Made by a program: the position numbers and the translations under genes. Of a stretch of DNA of 64,000 nucleotides, positions 61,187-64,000 are shown piece by piece. Source of the stretch: Budorcas taxicolor. Taxonomy: Eukaryota > Chordata > Mammalia > Artiodactyla > Bovidae. The first letter of the stretch is position 1. Each line of letters opens with the position of its first letter. The stretch lies in the NCBI RefSeq assembly GCF_023091745.1, contig NC_068925.1, positions 76,697,085-76,761,084 of the forward strand, in the 5' to 3' direction. Under the pieces are notes generated by a model that was not told where the DNA came from, ran no database searches, and saw nothing but the letters and a program-made list of their open reading frames with translations.

Positions 61187-61408
61187 GCTTCCCAGGGGGT
61201 GCTAGTGGTAAAGAACTCACTTGCCAACGCAGGAGACATAAGAGATGCGGGTTCAATCCCTGGGTTGGGAAGATCCCCTGGAGGAGGGCATGGCAACATA
61301 CTAAAGCGTTCTTGCCTGGAGAATCCCACGGACAGAGGAGCCTGGCTGGCTACAGTCCAGCAGGTCACAAAAAGTCAGACACGACTAACGTGACTTAGTA
61401 CAGCACAG
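61187..61408 (+). mobile_element. Bov-tA SINE
   Basis: ggtgctagtggtaaagaact through aaaagtcagacacgactaac. Complete, moderately diverged. Confidence 0.9.
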
Positions 61409-61745
61409 CACATGTTTCCTTACATATTTTTTTCCTAAATTTATTTCAGAACTCACCTTTCATCTTAAAAGTTCTTTTATAGTTTATAACACTCTGCTCA
61501 GATTACTCTTCCATAGTTTGAAACACAAGCATATGATCACTTGTCAATTCAGGCACAGTTTCCTCTCAGAAGGCAAGGTTCTAGAGGGCAGGGATCATAT
61601 GCTTTCTTTTTCTACTACACTCTGTACACACTGGGTGCTCAAGACTTGCTGTAGTAAGAAGAGATTATTAAATAAGCATTGTGGATTTCAAAGATCAAAA
61701 TAGATGTGGACTATGTATTTCAAAATATGACTTCACTTTATATAT
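61409..61745. other. intron sequence, nothing recognised
   Basis: No exon seen. Confidence 0.5.
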
Positions 61746-62830
61746 TAGGTTGATACAAAAGTAATTGTGGCTTCAGACTGAATTTTAAATCATTGTAACT
61801 AGGCTCAAATACATCTTTATTAATCAAAATAGGATCCATTACAATCAACACATTTTTGCCAATGAGAAATAAGTTTGTTGATTCTGGTAGCATAAAAATT
61901 CATGCTTTGGGATTTGAAGAGCTCTTGGAAACCATTTTCTACCTCTTGCTTTTCGTGGAAGCGTTTTCCTCACAAAAAGTGTTAAGACACTTGGAGAAGT
62001 GGTCGTTGGTTGGTGAGAGGTCAGGTGAATATGGAGGATGGGGCAAAATATCTTACCCCAATTTGATCAACTTTTGAAGTGTTGGTTGTGTGATGTGAGT
62101 TGGGTGCTGTCGTGGAGAAGAATTGGGCTCTTTCTGTTCACCAGTGCTGGCTGCAGGCGTTGCAGCTTCTGGTGTATCTCACTGATTTGCTGAGCATACT
62201 TGTCAGCTGTAATGGTTTTGTCAGGATTCAGAAAGCTATAGTGGATTAAATGGGCAGCAGACCACCAAACAGTGACTGTGACCTTTTTTTGGGGGGGTGC
62301 AAATTTGGTTTTGGGAAGTGCTTTGGAGATTCTTGGTCCAACCCCTGAGCTGGTTGTTGTCAGCTGTCATAGAAAACCCGCTTTTCATCACATGTCACAA
62401 TGTGATCAAGAAATGGTGTACTGATGCTGTGTAGAATAAGAGAAAACAACACTTCAAAATGATGATTTATTTGATTTTCAGTCAGCTCATCAGATACCCA
62501 TTTATCAAGCTTTCCAATTTGTTTCAAATGCTGACTGTAGAATGGTCGAAACTGAGTTCTTTGACAAATTCTTGTATAATTGTAAGAGGATCAGCCTCAA
62601 CTGGTCATTATCAACGTCCCATAGCCAGCCACTATGCTCCTCATCTTCAAGGCTCTCGTCTCCTTTGCAAAACTTCTTGAACTACCACTCCACTGGATGT
62701 TTGTTAGCAGTTCCAGGGCCAATTAATTGGAGTGTTAATGTTGTAAGTTGTCTCCACTGCTTTACAGCCCATTTTGAACTCAAAACTTCACTCAAATTTG
62801 CTTTTTGTCTAACATCATTTTTATAGTCTC
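61746..62830 (-). mobile_element. mariner DNA transposon relic (ruminant mariner type)
   Basis: The end ttaggttgatacaaaagtaa is a mariner terminal repeat. The minus strand carries degenerate transposase: a start near 62820 (MLDKKQI), CDEKRVFYDS near 62380, an LHDSTQLTS block near 62110 in place of the usual LHDNA motif, and PHPPYSPDLSP near 62035. Stops and frameshifts make it dead. The terminal repeat at the high-coordinate end is not recognisable, so one end is lost or decayed. Confidence 0.88.
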
Positions 62831-62914
62831 AAGTAAATACAAACTAAATATTAAGTAATACATCATTAGCAAAAAATAAGGCAAGAAATGCAATATTATA
62901 CTTTAAAAATAGGT

Positions 62915-63532
62915 TCAGTTCAGTTCAGTTCAGTCGCTCAGTAGTGTCCAACTCTTTGCGACCCCATGAATCGCAGCACGCCAGGCCTCCCTGTCCATCA
63001 CCAACTCCCGGAGTTCACTCAGACTCACGTCCATCGAGTCCGTGATGCCATCCAGCCATCTCATCCTCTGTCGTCCCCTTCTTCTCCTGCCCCCAATCCC
63101 TCCCAGCATCAAAGTCTTTTCCAATGAGTCAACTCTTCGCATGAGGTGGCCAAAGTACTGGAGTTTCAGCTTTAGCATCATTCCTTCCAAAGAAGTCCCA
63201 GGGCTGATCTCCTTCAGAATGGACTGGTTGGATCTCCTTGCAGTCCAAGGGACTCTCAAGAGTCTTCTCCAACACCACAGTTCAAAAGCATCAATTCTTT
63301 GGCGCTCAGCCTTCCTCACAGTCCAACTCTCACATGCATACATGACCACTGGAAAAACCATAGCCTTGACTAGACGGACCTTAGTCGGCAAAGTAATGTC
63401 TCTGCTTTTGAATACACTATCTAGGTTGCTCACAACTTTTCTTCCAAGGAGTAAGCGTCTTTTAATTTCATGGCTGCAGTCACCATCTGCAGTGATTTTG
63501 GAGCCCCCAAAAATAATGCCTGACACTGTTAT
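62915..63532 (-). mobile_element. BovB 3' end copy
   Basis: Reverse-complement BovB tail with a 198-codon open stretch (ITADGDCSHEIKRRLLLGRK, PTKVRLVKAMVFPVVMYACE) and the ttcagttcagttcagtcgct terminus. It is highly similar to 56114-56850. Confidence 0.92.
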
Positions 63533-64000
63533 TACATAATATAATAGGCTGCATTCAGAAAATTCCCCAGTGCTCCAGGTAAGTGACAGAAAAGTGAAAT
63601 AGTACTCTGCTATGAATCAAGAGAACTGTTCACTTTCTACACACTTGCAAAAATTGTGCACTCACTCTACCCACTTGCAAAAATTAAAAATAAATGTCTG
63701 ACACAAGCACACACCCATACCCCTTCTCATGTAGTCCCCTCAGGAAATCACGGTCTCTGACCCCAGACATAATTCCCCCAAATCTTATCTATTTTTAAAA
63801 TTTCTTTGCTTCTTCAAAGTGAACATTCTAACACATAATCTGTCAATTTTACTTCTAAATTTCCACTCATTTATAATGTACTTTCAAAGTCATTAAGTAG
63901 CCTCCTTCTAGGTAAATTCACCCTAACACTTTCCCTCAGTAATTTTAGGTTTCCTGCCTATAACATCTGGAGCTATTGATCATTTTCCCTCTGCTCCCTC
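63533..64000. other. intron sequence, nothing recognised
   Basis: No GC-rich first exon or signal peptide coding sequence is visible on the minus strand, so the 5' end of the CD46-like gene should be beyond the window. Confidence 0.5.

Noticed and set aside
1..64000. CRISPR arrays, operons or prokaryotic mobile elements
   Set aside because: All repeats are ruminant interspersed elements or microsatellites. No spaced direct-repeat array or bacterial gene is present.

Overview
The window is ruminant nuclear DNA, most likely from a bovid. Bov-A2 and Bov-tA SINEs, BovB (RTE-type) LINEs and ruminant L1 elements cover well over half of it, and the SINE and BovB families are diagnostic of ruminants. 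I cannot separate cattle from other bovids by eye. There is no sign of bacterial, viral or plasmid content.

One host gene can be read, on the minus strand from position 60869 down to 12464. It is a CD46 (membrane cofactor protein) type complement regulator, missing only its 5' end. Ten coding exons join in frame: SCR1 (60684-60869), SCR2 in two exons (60239-60338 and 49916-50001), SCR3 (48418-48615), SCR4 (42456-42638), a short Ser/Thr/Pro exon (35459-35506), a membrane-proximal linker (31485-31538), two transmembrane exons (30458-30493 and 29427-29946), and a terminal cytoplasmic exon like human CYT-2 (12464-12536). Each has AG/GT borders and compatible phase. The signal-peptide exon and promoter must lie beyond position 64000. 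Each SCR has four cysteines and the conserved tryptophan. The sequence differs enough from the classical bovine CD46 I remember that I suspect a paralogue in the RCA cluster.

The striking feature is the second transmembrane exon. Just after the membrane segment it carries a purine-rich simple-repeat expansion of about 450 bp, read as roughly 153 residues of almost pure Lys/Glu/Arg (a KEKE or single-alpha-helix type tail). The exon still ends in the ancestral splice phase, 172 whole codons later, at a GT donor that lets it join the CYT-2-like exon 17 kb away. The donor itself contains an in-frame TAA, so an unspliced transcript would stop at once.

The introns are repeat nests. From left to right: intergenic or 3' flanking DNA with BovB and SINE copies (1-10390); an old L1 carrying a Tigger-type DNA transposon, a Bov-tA and a BovB tail (10390-12410); a Bov-tA split by a 5.5 kb L1 that itself holds a twin-primed BovB (13396-19141); further L1 and a BovB with its 5' end preserved (19998-28640); the transmembrane and linker exons (29427-31538); two long BovB copies tail to tail (35876-40710); a near full-length BovB (43378-46431); a long old L1 with many insertions (50931-59905); and a mariner relic plus a BovB tail near the right end.
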